From Nevskiaceae bacterium (GTDB lineage: Bacteria > Pseudomonadota > Gammaproteobacteria > Steroidobacterales > Steroidobacteraceae): a DNA stretch of 64,000 bases. The number at the start of each line of letters is the position of its first letter. The stretch's first letter is position 1. Under the pieces are notes generated by a model. It did no database searches. It was not told where the DNA came from and saw nothing but the letters and a program-made list of their open reading frames with translations. The position numbers were made by a program, and so were the translations under genes. The stretch covers positions 1-64,000 of the forward strand of contig VEQP01000004.1 in the NCBI GenBank assembly GCA_018883185.1, in the 5' to 3' direction. Below are positions 8,210 to 17,134 of this stretch, piece by piece.

Positions 8210-9883
8210 GTGAATACATCCAGTCGCAAGCCCCCTGCTGATTTTGATGCCCTGGTCATCGGTGCCGGGCACAACGGTCTCGTCTGCGCCTGCTATCTGG
8301 CCCGCGCCGGCCTGCGCGTCGCGGTGTTCGAGCGACGCGGCATCGTTGGCGGTGCCGCCGTCACCGAGGAGTTCGTACCAGGCTTTCGCAATTCGAGCGC
8401 GAGTTACACGGTGAGCCTGCTCGATACCACAGTGATCCGCGAGCTGCGCCTCGCCGAGCATGGACTGCGCATCCTCGAGCGGCCGATGCAGAATTTCTTT
8501 CCGCTGCCCAATGGGGACTCCTTCAGCGCCGGGCCGCAGAGCGAGGCCACGCTTGCCGAGGTACGCCGCTACAGCCAGCGCGATGCGGCCAGGCTCGGTG
8601 ATTTTCTCGCACTGCTCGATCGGGCCGTCGCCCTGCTGCGCAGTCTGCTGCGCCGCACTCCGCCCACCGACCTGCGCCGCATCGGCGATCTGTGGGAGTT
8701 GCTGCGCTTCGGCCGCGACTTTCGTGCTCTACCGCTTGCGCAGCAGCGTGAACTACACGAGTTTTTCACGCGTAGCGCCGGCGAACTGCTCGATCATTGG
8801 TTCGAGACCGAACCGCTCAAGGCGCTGTTCGGCTTCGACTCGGTGGTCGGCAGTTACGCGAGCCCCTATACGCCGGGCAGCGCCTACGTGCTGCTGCACC
8901 ACGCCTTCGGCGAGGTCAACGGCAAGAGCGGTCTGTGGGGTCATGCGGTCGGCGGCATGGGTGCGATCACCCAGGCACTCGCCGCCGAAGCGCGTCGCCT
9001 CGGCGTACACATCGAGTGTGATGCACCCGTGGCAAAGATCATCACCTCACGGCTGTCCGAACGCAGTGCCTCCGGCGCCGGCCACACGCCTGTGCAGGCG
9101 AGCGGCCTGAAGTTGGCTGATGGGCGCGTGTTCGGTGCCCCACGCATCGTTGCTAACCTCGGTCCGAAGCCGCTGTTTCTCGGCCTGCTCGGCGCCGAGG
9201 ATTTGCCAGCCGATTTCCGTGCCCACATCGAACGCTGGCGCGTCGGTTCGGCCACCTTCCGCATGAACGTCGCGATGGCCGAATTGCCGCGCTTCAGCGC
9301 ACGGCGCAGCCGGGCCGACGACACGCACCTCGGTGCCGGCATCATCATCGCGCCCTCACTCGGCTACATGGACCGCGCCTACGCCGAGGCGCGTCTGCAC
9401 GGCATCTCGCGCGCACCGATCGTCGAGATGCTCATTCCCTCGACGCTCGATGACACCCTCGCCCCACATGGCGCACATGTGGCGAGCCTGTTCTGCCAGC
9501 ATTTCGACTACGACCTCACAAGGCCCGAGGCACCCGAGAGATCCTGGGCGGACGCAAACACGCGCGAAGCGGCCGCGCAGCTCGTACTCGACACCGTCGA
9601 TGCCTGCGCGCCGAACTTCAAGGCGAGCCTGCTCGGCTTCTCGGCACTCTCGCCGCTCGATCTCGAACAGCGCTTCGGGCTCGCGGGCGGTGACATCTTC
9701 CACGGCGCGCTCGGCCTCGACCAGCTCTGGGCCGCGCGCCCCGCACTCGGCTACGGCGATTACCGCACGCCTGTGCAAGGTTTGTATCTGTGCGGCGCTG
9801 GCGCGCACCCGGGCGGTGGCGTCACCGGCGTACCGGGCAGCAATGCCGCGCGCGAAATCCTCCGTGATCGTCGCTCGCGCTGA
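8210..9883 (+). CDS. FAD-dependent phytoene dehydrogenase-like oxidoreductase (PYROXD2/CrtI family)
   Basis: About 557 residues. The N-terminal dinucleotide-binding motif [22 protein letters not shown] is followed by [16 protein letters not shown], and the C-terminal FAD motif reads [20 protein letters not shown]. This is the signature of the CrtI-like/PYROXD2 (COG1233) family of flavin oxidoreductases. No carotenoid genes are nearby, so a role in pigment synthesis is not supported and the substrate is unknown. I prefer the GTG at 8210 ([18 protein letters not shown]) to the GTG at 8180, which would overlap lexA. The next gene starts 6 nt after its stop, suggesting an operon. Confidence 0.87.
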   Translation: MNTSSRKPPADFDALVIGAGHNGLVCACYLARAGLRVAVFERRGIVGGAAVTEEFVPGFRNSSASYTVSLLDTTVIRELRLAEHGLRILERPMQNFFPLPNGDSFSAGPQSEATLAEVRRYSQRDAARLGDFLALLDRAVALLRSLLRRTPPTDLRRIGDLWELLRFGRDFRALPLAQQRELHEFFTRSAGELLDHWFETEPLKALFGFDSVVGSYASPYTPGSAYVLLHHAFGEVNGKSGLWGHAVGGMGAITQALAAEARRLGVHIECDAPVAKIITSRLSERSASGAGHTPVQASGLKLADGRVFGAPRIVANLGPKPLFLGLLGAEDLPADFRAHIERWRVGSATFRMNVAMAELPRFSARRSRADDTHLGAGIIIAPSLGYMDRAYAEARLHGISRAPIVEMLIPSTLDDTLAPHGAHVASLFCQHFDYDLTRPEAPERSWADANTREAAAQLVLDTVDACAPNFKASLLGFSALSPLDLEQRFGLAGGDIFHGALGLDQLWAARPALGYGDYRTPVQGLYLCGAGAHPGGGVTGVPGSNAAREILRDRRSR

Positions 9884-9889
9884 GGCGCC

Positions 9890-10996
9890 GTGACTCGCTC
9901 CGCGCTGCCACGGGTGCTGCACTTCGTCACCGGTGGTTTCACCGGCGGCGCGACCCAAGTGGCCGTGAAGCTCGTCACCGCAGCAGGTGAGCGCGGCGAT
10001 GCCGAGGCCTTGCTCGTGGTGCGCCGCAAGCGCCACACCGACTCGCGTCGCATCGACGAACTGCGCGCACGAGGACTGCCGATAGCCGAGGTACCCGGTT
10101 GGTCACACATCGCAACGGTGCTCGCGCTCGTGCGTCTGTGCCGGCAGTTCCGACCGGACGTGCTGATCGCCCACGGCTTCAGCGAACATCTTTGGGGACG
10201 CTACGCGGGGTTACTCGCCGGCGTGCCGCATCTGGTGCACGTCGAGCACAACACGCGCGAACGCTACACGCGCTGGCGCCTCGCCCAGGCGCGCTGGCTT
10301 GCCGATCGCACCGCGCGGATCGTCGGCTGCAGCGAAGGCGTGCGGCTACGACTGCTCGAACTCGGCTTTCCGCCCGAGCGCGTGATGGCCATCGACAACG
10401 GCATCAACCTTGCGCCGTTTGCCACCGAGGGCACACGGCCTATCGCCGAGCGCGACCCCGCTATCCTCATGGTGGCACGCTTCGCGCGGCAGAAGGATCA
10501 CGCTACGCTGCTGCGCGCCGTCGCGCTGCTGCGCGAGCGCGGTCGGCGCCCGCCCGTGTATCTCGCCGGCGGAGGTCGCGACAATCATAAGCGCGCGGTC
10601 GAGACGCTGGCGCGGCAACTCGGCATTGATGATCAGGTGCACTGCTTGGGCGTGGTGCGCGATATCCCGCAACGTCTTGGCAATACGCGCATCGCCGTGC
10701 TCTCTACGCTCTACGAAGGCATGCCGCTCGCCTTGATCGAGGGCATGGCCGCAGGCTGCGCCGTGGTCGGCTCACGGGTACCCGGCGTGCAGGAAATCAT
10801 TGATCACGGCGTCAACGGGTTGCTGGCAGAGCCTCGCGATGCGGCCTCGCTCGCCGCGGCGCTCGAGGAGCTGCTGCACGATGACGCACTCGCCGCGAAA
10901 CTCGGCGCCGAAGCACGCCGCCAGGCCTTCGCACACTACGATCTGGCGCGAATGGCCGAGGAGTATTCAGCGATGGTGGCGCAGATCATGCGCTAA
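9890..10996 (+). CDS. Glycosyltransferase family 4 protein
   Basis: 368 residues, GT-B fold. The N-terminal domain has VLHFVTGGFTGGATQVAVKL. The C-terminal domain has the nucleotide-sugar-binding region MVARFARQKDHATLLRA and STLYEGMPLALIEGMAAGCAVVGSRVPGVQEII, with the E-x7-E motif typical of retaining GT4 enzymes. It probably transfers a sugar from a nucleotide donor to an envelope glycan; the acceptor is unknown. The GTG start at 9890 lies 6 nt after the upstream oxidoreductase. The 3' end overlaps the convergent gene by 4 bp. Confidence 0.9.
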   Translation: MTRSALPRVLHFVTGGFTGGATQVAVKLVTAAGERGDAEALLVVRRKRHTDSRRIDELRARGLPIAEVPGWSHIATVLALVRLCRQFRPDVLIAHGFSEHLWGRYAGLLAGVPHLVHVEHNTRERYTRWRLAQARWLADRTARIVGCSEGVRLRLLELGFPPERVMAIDNGINLAPFATEGTRPIAERDPAILMVARFARQKDHATLLRAVALLRERGRRPPVYLAGGGRDNHKRAVETLARQLGIDDQVHCLGVVRDIPQRLGNTRIAVLSTLYEGMPLALIEGMAAGCAVVGSRVPGVQEIIDHGVNGLLAEPRDAASLAAALEELLHDDALAAKLGAEARRQAFAHYDLARMAEEYSAMVAQIMR

Positions 10997-12105
10997 CCCT
11001 CGGCAATCATCGTTCGCAGCGTCGCTAGGGACTCGCGGCGAATGCCCGCCGCCAACTCGGCGAGTGCCGCCTGCATCCGGCCATAGTCCTCGCCGCTCAT
11101 CGTGAGTGCTGCCCGCATCGCCTCAGCCAGATCCTCATTGCGCTCGTAGATGAGGCTCGTCTGCGGCGTGAGTCGATGCGGCTCGGCGAACTTGCGCGCC
11201 ACCAAGGCAGGCTTGGCAAAGCCGTACACCAGCTGGAAATTCCCACTGCTGCCCGTGGTGCCGTAGAACTCGTGAGCGGGATTGTGCGGATCGAGCAGAC
11301 TCAGCAAGAAATCCGCACGCTCCATCTGCGCATAGAGCTCGCTGAAACTCACGCGCCCGGCCACCGTGAAGTAATCACGCAACTCGGCAGGCACGTCGCG
11401 GAGGTTCCCCTCACCGACGAACACGATGTGGAACCCGTGCAAGCCGGCGGCATGCAAGGCTGCCACCGCCGCGAGCAGCCCTTGGATGTTGCGGCTGCGA
11501 GCACGCAACGCACCGACGACTATGAAGTTCACTCGTTCGGCGCTCTTGCTGCGCAGCGCCACCTTGCCGAACCAATGCGGGTTGACGCCACGACTGTGCA
11601 AGCCGCGGTACTCGATGGGCCGCAAACTGATGACATTGTGGTCAGTGACGCCCGCTTCCACCGGGACCCTCACGTCGTGCTCGACGAGCAGCAGCTTCTG
11701 CCCGGGAGCACGCGGCCCGAAAAGTCCGTACTCCGAAATGTAGCTACGATTGAAGCCGATCTTGCGTGCCGTGCTGATCAGCATGCCGCGCGCACGCCCG
11801 AGGCCATGCCGAGCAAAATGACGCACGATCGCCGCCTGTGGCATGCGGTTGAGCGTGAGCCGAGGATGTGCAAACCGCTCGAAGAGCCCCTCGTCCAAAC
11901 GCTGCGGCGTGAGCAACACGGACACGTCGTAACCCAGCTCGAGAAGGTAGTGCGCATACCCCGGCACCACCTCGGCGTGTGAATGACTGCAGGGCTCCCA
12001 GAGAAAAAACGTGTTGTCCGTCACCTGCGGCGCCGGCGCGCGATCAAACGCACCTCCGACCCAATATTTAAGCCGACTGCGTAGCGGCAAACATCCCGAT
12101 TTCAT
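10993..12105 (-). CDS. Putative glycosyltransferase-like protein, unassigned
   Basis: 370 residues from the ATG at 12105 (MKSGCLPLRSRLKYW). The longer ORF in the track reads into the neighbouring gene's antisense and is rejected. The N-terminal part, FFLWEPCSHSHAEVVPGYAHYLLELGYDVSVLL, resembles GT-B N-domains that begin by describing an acceptor or position. The middle has VNFIVVGALRARSRNIQGLLAAV and the end FQLVYGFAKPALVARKFAE, like the donor domain of GT-B enzymes. I cannot place it in a named GT family. It is convergent to the GT4 gene and divergent from a DUF6492 gene, so all three may belong to one glycan system. Confidence 0.75.
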   Translation of the reverse strand: MKSGCLPLRSRLKYWVGGAFDRAPAPQVTDNTFFLWEPCSHSHAEVVPGYAHYLLELGYDVSVLLTPQRLDEGLFERFAHPRLTLNRMPQAAIVRHFARHGLGRARGMLISTARKIGFNRSYISEYGLFGPRAPGQKLLLVEHDVRVPVEAGVTDHNVISLRPIEYRGLHSRGVNPHWFGKVALRSKSAERVNFIVVGALRARSRNIQGLLAAVAALHAAGLHGFHIVFVGEGNLRDVPAELRDYFTVAGRVSFSELYAQMERADFLLSLLDPHNPAHEFYGTTGSSGNFQLVYGFAKPALVARKFAEPHRLTPQTSLIYERNEDLAEAMRAALTMSGEDYGRMQAALAELAAGIRRESLATLRTMIAEG

Positions 12106-12113
12106 GAGTGCCG

Positions 12114-12119
12114 AGTGTA
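12114..12119 (-). promoter_or_regulatory. Candidate -10 (TACACT) at near-leaderless distance from the 12105 start
   Basis: On the minus strand TACACT is followed by CGGCACTC and the ATG at 12105. No Shine-Dalgarno is visible and no good -35 was found. It is consistent with the leaderless pattern of other operon heads in this window. Confidence 0.3.
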
Positions 12120-12175
12120 CACGCACACCGCAGCACACACAGTCGATCGCTTGACGTGTCCCCGGTAGGCGGCAG

Positions 12176-13129
12176 ATGCTTGCGCCCTGCATGCAAACCT
12201 CTCTGGATGCTGTTTTGCCGCTGGCACTGCGCGATGCTGAACGGGCGCGCCTGCTCGTCGAATCACTTGCCCGCAATCTTTCGGGATTGCGTCGTCTGTG
12301 GGTCGTCTGTCCCGATCCCGATGTCGCGCGGATCCGTTCGACTCTCGCGAGTGACGGGCTGCCGTTTGAGCTGCATGTGGAGCCAGAGCGCAACATCGTC
12401 CCGGAGTTCGCCCTCAACATCCGCATGAGCGGCTGGTTTCGTCAGCAACTCATCAAGCTCGCCGCCTTCGAGCATGTGACCCCCGGCCTCTACCTCACGC
12501 TCGATGCCGACGTACTCTGCACGCGGCGCGTCACGGCCGCCGAGCTCATCGGCGATGGTCGTGGAGCCTGCGTGTCCTTTCCGGATGAAACCTTCCGCTA
12601 CTGGTACGAGCGCATCGAGCAGGTCATGCGGATCCGCATCCCGAAGGGCCAAGGTTGTCACAACGTCACGCCCGCCCTGCTGCATACGGGCGGCATGCGT
12701 GCCCTCGCCGACGCCATCGATGCAAAACTCGCGCGCGGCGAGTACTCGCGGGGTTTGCGTGGCCTCAAGCAACGCTGGTGGCGGCATCAGACCCGCGGTG
12801 ATACCCGCTATGCGCCCTGGCGTGTGTTCCTTTCTGCCGCCCGCCCCTGGACGGAGTACGCGTTGTATTTCGGTTTTCTCGAACACAGCGGCCTCTTCGA
12901 CCGGTTTCACATACGGGCTGAGCAGTGCATCTACGACAACGATTTGTCGCTCTGGCATGCAGACGATCGGCAGATCCCGACCCACTGGGACCCATCCCCC
13001 GCCTTTGCCGGCCAGGGGCCGCCGTGGTTCCTGGTGGCGCAGTCCAATACCGGGATCAGCGCCGAGGCCTACCGGGAGCGCCTGATTCCACTGCTGCGGG
13101 GCACCGAACACGTGCCCACAAACAACTGA
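12176..13129 (+). CDS. DUF6492-like protein, GT-A-type sugar transferase candidate
   Basis: About 317 residues (ATG 12176; ATG 12191 also possible). Features are LRRLWVVCPDPDVARI, GWFRQQLIKLAAFEHV and LYLTLDADVLCTRRV, where TLDADVLC looks like the DxD metal/donor-binding motif of GT-A transferases. HTGGM and a Trp-rich C-terminal half follow. I associate this pattern with DUF6492 proteins found in polysaccharide loci; the assignment is from memory and the biochemical role is inference. No signal peptide or membrane segment, so it is probably cytoplasmic. Codon use matches its neighbours. Confidence 0.72.
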   Translation: MLAPCMQTSLDAVLPLALRDAERARLLVESLARNLSGLRRLWVVCPDPDVARIRSTLASDGLPFELHVEPERNIVPEFALNIRMSGWFRQQLIKLAAFEHVTPGLYLTLDADVLCTRRVTAAELIGDGRGACVSFPDETFRYWYERIEQVMRIRIPKGQGCHNVTPALLHTGGMRALADAIDAKLARGEYSRGLRGLKQRWWRHQTRGDTRYAPWRVFLSAARPWTEYALYFGFLEHSGLFDRFHIRAEQCIYDNDLSLWHADDRQIPTHWDPSPAFAGQGPPWFLVAQSNTGISAEAYRERLIPLLRGTEHVPTNN

Positions 13130-13135
13130 TATCGT

Positions 13136-13172
13136 TATAATCGGCCGCCATGGGGTCGACCGAATGGCGGCC
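13136..13172 (+). promoter_or_regulatory. Promoter -10 TATAAT and 5' leader hairpin of the Lpp-like gene
   Basis: A perfect TATAAT at 13136-13141 is followed at once by the inverted repeat GGCCGCCAT (13143-13151) and ATGGCGGCC (13164-13172), a 9-bp perfect stem with a 12-nt loop. This would place a hairpin at the 5' end of a leader of about 70 nt. A 5'-terminal stem of this kind commonly protects abundant lipoprotein mRNAs from RNase E. The -35 is weak (TGCCCA). Confidence 0.6.
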
Positions 13173-13221
13173 TCGGTTCCGCCAAAGCTTTGTTTGTCAC
13201 TGTCTAAAGAGGATTGTCACC

Positions 13222-13536
13222 ATGAAGACTCCGATCATCATCAAGATGGCTGCTGTCGTTGCCGTTGCCGGTCTCGCCGGCTGCACCGATCTCAAGCCGC
13301 TGCAGGCCCAGATCGACAGCCTGAAGACGCAGGTCTCGAGCCTGCAGACGCAGGTCGCCGCCGCCAAGAGCTCGGCCGATGCCGCCAACGGCGCCGCCGC
13401 CTCGGCCGCCTCTGCTGCCAACGGCGCGCAGTCGACCGCCAACCAGGCGCTCGCCGCTGCTCAGGCCAGCCAGTCGTGCTGCGATGCGACGAACGAGAAG
13501 ATCGATCGCATGTTCAAGCGCTCGATCTCGAAGTAA
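13222..13536 (+). CDS. Lpp/OprI-like alanine-zipper outer membrane lipoprotein
   Basis: 104 residues from the ATG at 13222 (AGAGG 10 nt upstream). There is a type II signal peptide with lipobox LAGC (Cys21), then heptad-rich segments (LKPLQAQIDSLKTQVSSLQTQV) and an alanine-rich zipper (SADAANGAAASAASAANGAQS), as in the trimeric OprI family. It ends RMFKRSISK with a terminal Lys, which in Lpp is the site of covalent attachment to peptidoglycan. Unusually for this family as I know it, residues 86-87 are Cys-Cys, which could form an inter-subunit disulfide. The strong -10, leader hairpin and terminator suggest a highly expressed monocistronic gene. Confidence 0.9.
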   Translation: MKTPIIIKMAAVVAVAGLAGCTDLKPLQAQIDSLKTQVSSLQTQVAAAKSSADAANGAAASAASAANGAQSTANQALAAAQASQSCCDATNEKIDRMFKRSISK

Positions 13537-13577
13537 TCGCGTCCGAGCAATCGGGCCAGCAACCCAAGGGTTGCAAG

Positions 13578-13612
13578 AACGCCGCGTCCGAAAGGGCGCG
13601 GCGTTTTCTTTT
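13578..13612 (+). terminator. Rho-independent terminator of the lipoprotein gene
   Basis: AACGCCGCG(TCC)-GAAA-(GGG)CGCGGCGTT forms a 12-bp stem (one G-T wobble) closed by a GAAA tetraloop and is followed by TTTTCTTTT. It starts about 40 nt after the stop codon. Confidence 0.95.
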
Positions 13613-13670
13613 GGGCGCGTGAAACAGAGCGGAAGCGCAACCTAGCGGATCGGCGCGTTCGCAGATCGAC

Positions 13671-14642
13671 TCAATAGCGGATCAGCGCCGAACCCCAAGT
13701 GAAGCCGCCACCGAAGGCTTCGAGCAGCAGCAAGTCGCCGCGCTTGATCTGCCCAGAGCGCACGCCGGCATCAAGCGCGAGCGGCACCGAGGCGGCCGAG
13801 GTATTGCCATGCTCGTGCACCGTCAGGATCACTCGCTCGAGGGGGATGTCGAGCTTCTTGGCCGTCGCCTGGATGATGCGGATGTTGGCTTGATGCGGGA
13901 CGAGCCAATCGATCGCCGACTTGTCGAGGCCGTTGGCGGCGAGTGTTTCATCGACGATGGAACCCAGGGATTTCACCGCAATCTTGAACACCTCGTTGCC
14001 AGCCATGTGGATGAACATCGGTGTGCGGCCGCTCGCATCCGGCGCAAAGCCCTTCGAGGGGCCGACCGGACAATAGAGCAAATCCTTGTACGCGCCGTCG
14101 GACCGCAGATGCGTCGAGATGATGCCGGGCTCCTCGGTCGCCTTAAGCACCACGGCACCCGCGCCGTCACCAAACAAAATGGCGGTGCCGCGATCCGTCC
14201 AGTCGACGATCCGGCTGAGAGTTTCCGCACCCACGACGAGCGCGCATTTCGCATCGCCCAAGCGGACGAACTTGTCGGCGATCGACAGCGCGTAGATGAA
14301 CCCCGAGCATGCTGCCTCAACGCCCATCGCCGGGAAGCTGTGGCCGCCGAGTCGCTCTTGTAACAGCGTGCCGCAATTGGGGAAGACCTGGTCCGGCGTG
14401 GTGGTGCCGAAAACGATCAGATCCAGATCCTCAGGGGCTACACCCGCCGCCGCCATGGCGCGGCGCGCCGCCTCGAGACCGAGATCAACCGTCGTCTGTC
14501 CTTCGGCGGCGATGTGCCGCTGGCCGATGCCGGTGCGTTCACGAATCCACTCATCCGAAGTGTCGAACATCTTCTCGAGATCGTGATTCGTCAGCACTTT
14601 CTCAGGCAGGTAACTGCCCGTGCCGGCAATCCGCGAATACAT
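13671..14642 (-). CDS. fabH: Beta-ketoacyl-ACP synthase III
   Basis: 323 residues. FabH condenses acetyl-CoA with malonyl-ACP to start fatty acid synthesis. The triad is intact: Cys112 in EAACSGF, His in VPHQANIRI and Asn in EHGNTSAAS. The ATG at 14642 gives [13 protein letters not shown], matching the E. coli start, and puts the nucleophile at residue 112 as in E. coli. The track's TTG at 14651 overlaps the plsX stop (TTTGA) and has a better-spaced GGAGAG, so it remains an alternative. It is the last gene of yceD-rpmF-plsX-fabH; no fabD follows because the gene faces the lipoprotein terminator. Confidence 0.97.
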   Translation of the reverse strand: MYSRIAGTGSYLPEKVLTNHDLEKMFDTSDEWIRERTGIGQRHIAAEGQTTVDLGLEAARRAMAAAGVAPEDLDLIVFGTTTPDQVFPNCGTLLQERLGGHSFPAMGVEAACSGFIYALSIADKFVRLGDAKCALVVGAETLSRIVDWTDRGTAILFGDGAGAVVLKATEEPGIISTHLRSDGAYKDLLYCPVGPSKGFAPDASGRTPMFIHMAGNEVFKIAVKSLGSIVDETLAANGLDKSAIDWLVPHQANIRIIQATAKKLDIPLERVILTVHEHGNTSAASVPLALDAGVRSGQIKRGDLLLLEAFGGGFTWGSALIRY

Positions 14643-14647
14643 CAACT

Positions 14648-15682
14648 TCAAAGTGTCTCTCCCGAGGCCAAGGCGAGGCTCACGTGCTCGATCAGCTGCC
14701 GCCGGGCGGCGGTCGCGGCGATGGCGATAGCGCGAGCGAGCGCAACCCGATCGGCACTGCCGTGGCTTTTTACCACGATGCGCCGCAGACCCACCATGAC
14801 CGCACCGTTGTACTGCCGTGGATCCAGGGAACTCGACACTCGGCGCAGCACCGGCTGAGCGATGAGCCCGGCGAGTTTTGCGCCGACGCTCGCGGTGAAC
14901 TCCCGTCGCAGTCGGCCGCTGATCAGGCCTGCCACGCCCTCCATGGTCTTCAAGGCCACGTTGCCGGTGAACCCGTCGGTGACGACCACGTCGACCTCGC
15001 CGGTGAAAATATCCTGACCTTCAACGAAGCCGCAGTAGTCGAACAGTTGGCCTTCGACCGCAGCGGCACGGGCGCGCAAGCGCGCATGGGCTTCCTGCAC
15101 CAGATCGTGTCCCTTGCTCTCCTCGGAGCCGATATTCAGCAGGCCCACGCGCGGGCGGGCGATGTCGTGCACGTCGCGCGCGACGATGGCGCCCATCACC
15201 GCGAACTGTTCGAGTTGCAGCGGCGTAGCACGCACGTTGGCGCCAAGATCGAGCAAGTGGGTATGGCCAATCGCATTCGGCACCGCCGACATGATCGGCG
15301 CCCGCTCGACGTCGGGCAGGCACTTGAGCACGAAGTGCGCGATCGCAGTCAGCGCGCCGGTGTTGCCGGCACTAACCGCGGCGTCTGCGCGACCCTCCTG
15401 CACGAGATCGACGGCGATCCGCATGGAGGACTGTTTCTTGCGACGGATGGCCTCGCGTGGCGCATCGGTCATCAGGATGACTTCGCTCGCGGGCACGATC
15501 TGCAGCCGCTCACGCAGCGCAGCGCTGCAACCATGAGCGGCGAGGGTACGCTCGATGAGCGCCGCATCGCCAACCAACAACAATTGCAATAAAGCGTCGC
15601 TCGCCAGAGCGAGCAGCGCTGCAGGCACGCATTCCTGCGCCCCAAGATCGCCGCTCATCACATCGAGCGCGAGGGTGGTCAT
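14648..15682 (-). CDS. plsX: Phosphate acyltransferase PlsX
   Basis: 344 residues. PlsX makes acyl-phosphate from acyl-ACP for phospholipid synthesis. Family motifs are visible: [12 protein letters not shown] at the N-terminus, [37 protein letters not shown] and [16 protein letters not shown]. It lies between rpmF and fabH, the classic order, and ends 5 nt before the fabH ATG. The canonical MGGD in the first motif reads MSGDLGA here, a mild variant. Confidence 0.97.
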   Translation of the reverse strand: MTTLALDVMSGDLGAQECVPAALLALASDALLQLLLVGDAALIERTLAAHGCSAALRERLQIVPASEVILMTDAPREAIRRKKQSSMRIAVDLVQEGRADAAVSAGNTGALTAIAHFVLKCLPDVERAPIMSAVPNAIGHTHLLDLGANVRATPLQLEQFAVMGAIVARDVHDIARPRVGLLNIGSEESKGHDLVQEAHARLRARAAAVEGQLFDYCGFVEGQDIFTGEVDVVVTDGFTGNVALKTMEGVAGLISGRLRREFTASVGAKLAGLIAQPVLRRVSSSLDPRQYNGAVMVGLRRIVVKSHGSADRVALARAIAIAATAARRQLIEHVSLALASGETL

Positions 15683-15732
15683 GATCGCTGCTCCCTAGGG
15701 GAGCCGGCGGCGCCGAGCGCGCCGCGCGCGGT

Positions 15733-15927
15733 TCAGCTCGCGGCTTCTTCGTCGGCCGGCTTCTCGATCACGCGCTTGCCACGGTAGAAACCGTCCGGCG
15801 TGATGCGATGGCGGAAATGCGTCTCACCCGACTGCGGATCAACCGACAGGGCGGGCGTGGCGAGGCGATCGTGCACCCGGCGTTTGCCGCGGGTGGACGG
15901 CGTTCGGCGACTTTTCTGGACTGGCAT
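15733..15927 (-). CDS. rpmF: 50S ribosomal protein L32
   Basis: 64 residues: [20 protein letters not shown] start, then [31 protein letters not shown]. This is the zinc-free (no Cys) form of bL32. The C-terminal [10 protein letters not shown] tail is slightly longer than in E. coli. It sits 39 nt downstream of yceD, with which it is almost always cotranscribed. Confidence 0.97.
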   Translation of the reverse strand: MPVQKSRRTPSTRGKRRVHDRLATPALSVDPQSGETHFRHRITPDGFYRGKRVIEKPADEEAAS

Positions 15928-15966
15928 CTCGGACTCCTGACTAATTCTTTGTTCGGGCGAACTGTC

Positions 15967-16491
15967 TCACTTACCGCGTTTCAGGAGCTCGCCCAGCCCC
16001 GCAAACGGTCGTTGTGCAGCCTCGACTTCCCGCTGCGGCGCGGTAGCCTCGATCGCTACCCCGCACTCGCGGACATCTTCGTGCCGCGGCACCAACGGCA
16101 TCGCGAGCAGCAACTCTTCTTCGACGAGTTCGCCGAGCGCAACTCGCCCTTCGGCCGCGAGCGTGGGCTCGAGCCCCATCTCGTTGCCCTCACCGACCTC
16201 TGCCTTGGCCGGGTCGGTGACCAACCACAGCGTCGAGTGCGTATCGCAGTCGATCCACACCGGCTGCAGGCAGCGCTGACAGCGCAACGGCACGCGTGCC
16301 TGCACACTGATCCGCGCCACGGGCTGGCCACGCTCGCGCGCAAAATCGATGCGCGCGTGGGCATGACCTTCGCTGCGTGCGAGGTCGGCGGCGAGCCGTG
16401 GCAAACTGGCCAGCGCAACATCGCCCTCACGCGACTCACCCACGTCGGCCAGACGTTCGACATCAACAGGTCGTGACCAGTCGGCCGGCAT
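15967..16491 (-). CDS. yceD: YceD/DUF177 family 23S rRNA accumulation protein
   Basis: 174 residues from the ATG at 16491 (MPADWSRPVDVERLAD). The central RCQRCLQPV and the later LALGELVEEELLLAMPLVPRHED pattern identify the DUF177 family, which is required for normal 23S rRNA levels and is coupled to rpmF. Only the first CxxC pair is obvious; a lone Cys (RECG) stands where a second pair can occur. The extra 24 residues in the track read through the promoter and are rejected. The predicted promoter ends 9 nt before the ATG, so the mRNA should be almost leaderless. Confidence 0.93.
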   Translation of the reverse strand: MPADWSRPVDVERLADVGESREGDVALASLPRLAADLARSEGHAHARIDFARERGQPVARISVQARVPLRCQRCLQPVWIDCDTHSTLWLVTDPAKAEVGEGNEMGLEPTLAAEGRVALGELVEEELLLAMPLVPRHEDVRECGVAIEATAPQREVEAAQRPFAGLGELLKRGK

Positions 16492-16499
16492 GGGGCGCG

Positions 16500-16529
16500 T
16501 ATAATAGGGGCCACCCCCCCTCGAGTCAA
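16500..16529. promoter_or_regulatory. Divergent promoter with shared symmetric -10 (yceD operon / maf)
   Basis: On the minus strand TTGACT (16524-16529), exactly 17 nt, then TATTAT (16501-16506) form a strong sigma-70 promoter for yceD-rpmF-plsX-fabH. On the plus strand the same bases give a perfect TATAAT (16500-16505), one base offset, upstream of the maf GTG at 16535, although without a good -35. This is the arrangement expected of a bidirectional promoter based on symmetric -10 DNA. Confidence 0.75.
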
Positions 16530-16534
16530 AGCAA

Positions 16535-17134
16535 GTGTCTGGTAAGCCTTTGTTTCTCCTCAACCGCCCGCTCTGGCTTGCCTCGAGTTCGAGGTACCGT
16601 CGCGAACTGCTCGGGCGGCTCGGTTACCCCTTCGAGTGGCGCGCCCCGAATATCGACGAGATTCCCCTACCCGGCGAGTCGCCACGGGCGCTGGCCGCCC
16701 GCCTCGCCCTCGCCAAGGCGAAGACTCTCGCCCACGACGAGCCGCGCGCAATAGTTATCGGCTCGGATCAAGTCTGTGCCTTGGGCGAGGAATGCCTCGG
16801 CAAACCCGAATCAGCCGCCGCCCAAGCTGAGATGCTGGGGCGGCTTTCGGGCCACCGTGTCACCTTCTTTACCGCCGTGGCTGTGGTCGGTATCGAGGCA
16901 GGCCTGTGGCAACAGCACGTGGATGAGACCCACTGCGAGTTCCGGCGTCTGACTCGCGCGCAGATCGAGGCTTACGTGGCGGCCGAGCCCGCCACCGACT
17001 GCGCCGGCGGTTTCAAATGCGAGGGGCTCGGCATCAGTCTGCTCGAGCGCATGGCAAGCGACGACCCTACGGCGATCATCGGTCTGCCGCTGATTTGGCT
17101 CGCGCGCTGCCTGCGGCCCTTTAGCGCTGCCTAA
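16535..17134 (+). CDS. Maf-family nucleotide pyrophosphatase (YceF type)
   Basis: 199 residues, GTG start at 16535. Motifs: LASSSRYRRELLGRLGYPFE, then IVIGSDQVCALG with the catalytic Asp region, GHRVTFFTAVAV, CAGGFKCEGLGISLLE and IIGLPLIWL. The phrasing GSDQVC and CAGGFKCEG resembles E. coli YceF, which hydrolyses m7GTP and other modified nucleotides, rather than the YhdE dTTP/UTP enzyme. YceF lies beside yceD and rluC in enterobacteria as here. The stop codon lies inside a run of 20-bp tandem repeats. Confidence 0.92.
   Translation: MSGKPLFLLNRPLWLASSSRYRRELLGRLGYPFEWRAPNIDEIPLPGESPRALAARLALAKAKTLAHDEPRAIVIGSDQVCALGEECLGKPESAAAQAEMLGRLSGHRVTFFTAVAVVGIEAGLWQQHVDETHCEFRRLTRAQIEAYVAAEPATDCAGGFKCEGLGISLLERMASDDPTAIIGLPLIWLARCLRPFSAA

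Noticed and set aside
8180-8461. Extension of lexA to 307 residues
   Set aside because: LexA proteins start MSDLTPRQ-like; the extension is antisense to the oxidoreductase and would include the operator.
12106-12426. Upstream extension of the 10993 ORF to 477 residues
   Set aside because: The added 107 residues are antisense to the DUF6492-like gene and Arg/Ser-rich; the ATG at 12105 is the first sensible start.
14309-15592. 427-residue plus-strand ORF antisense to fabH and plsX
   Set aside because: No family motif; overlaps two conserved genes.
15967-16563. yceD start at 16563
   Set aside because: Would place the promoter within the coding region and overlap maf; the family N-terminus fits the ATG at 16491.
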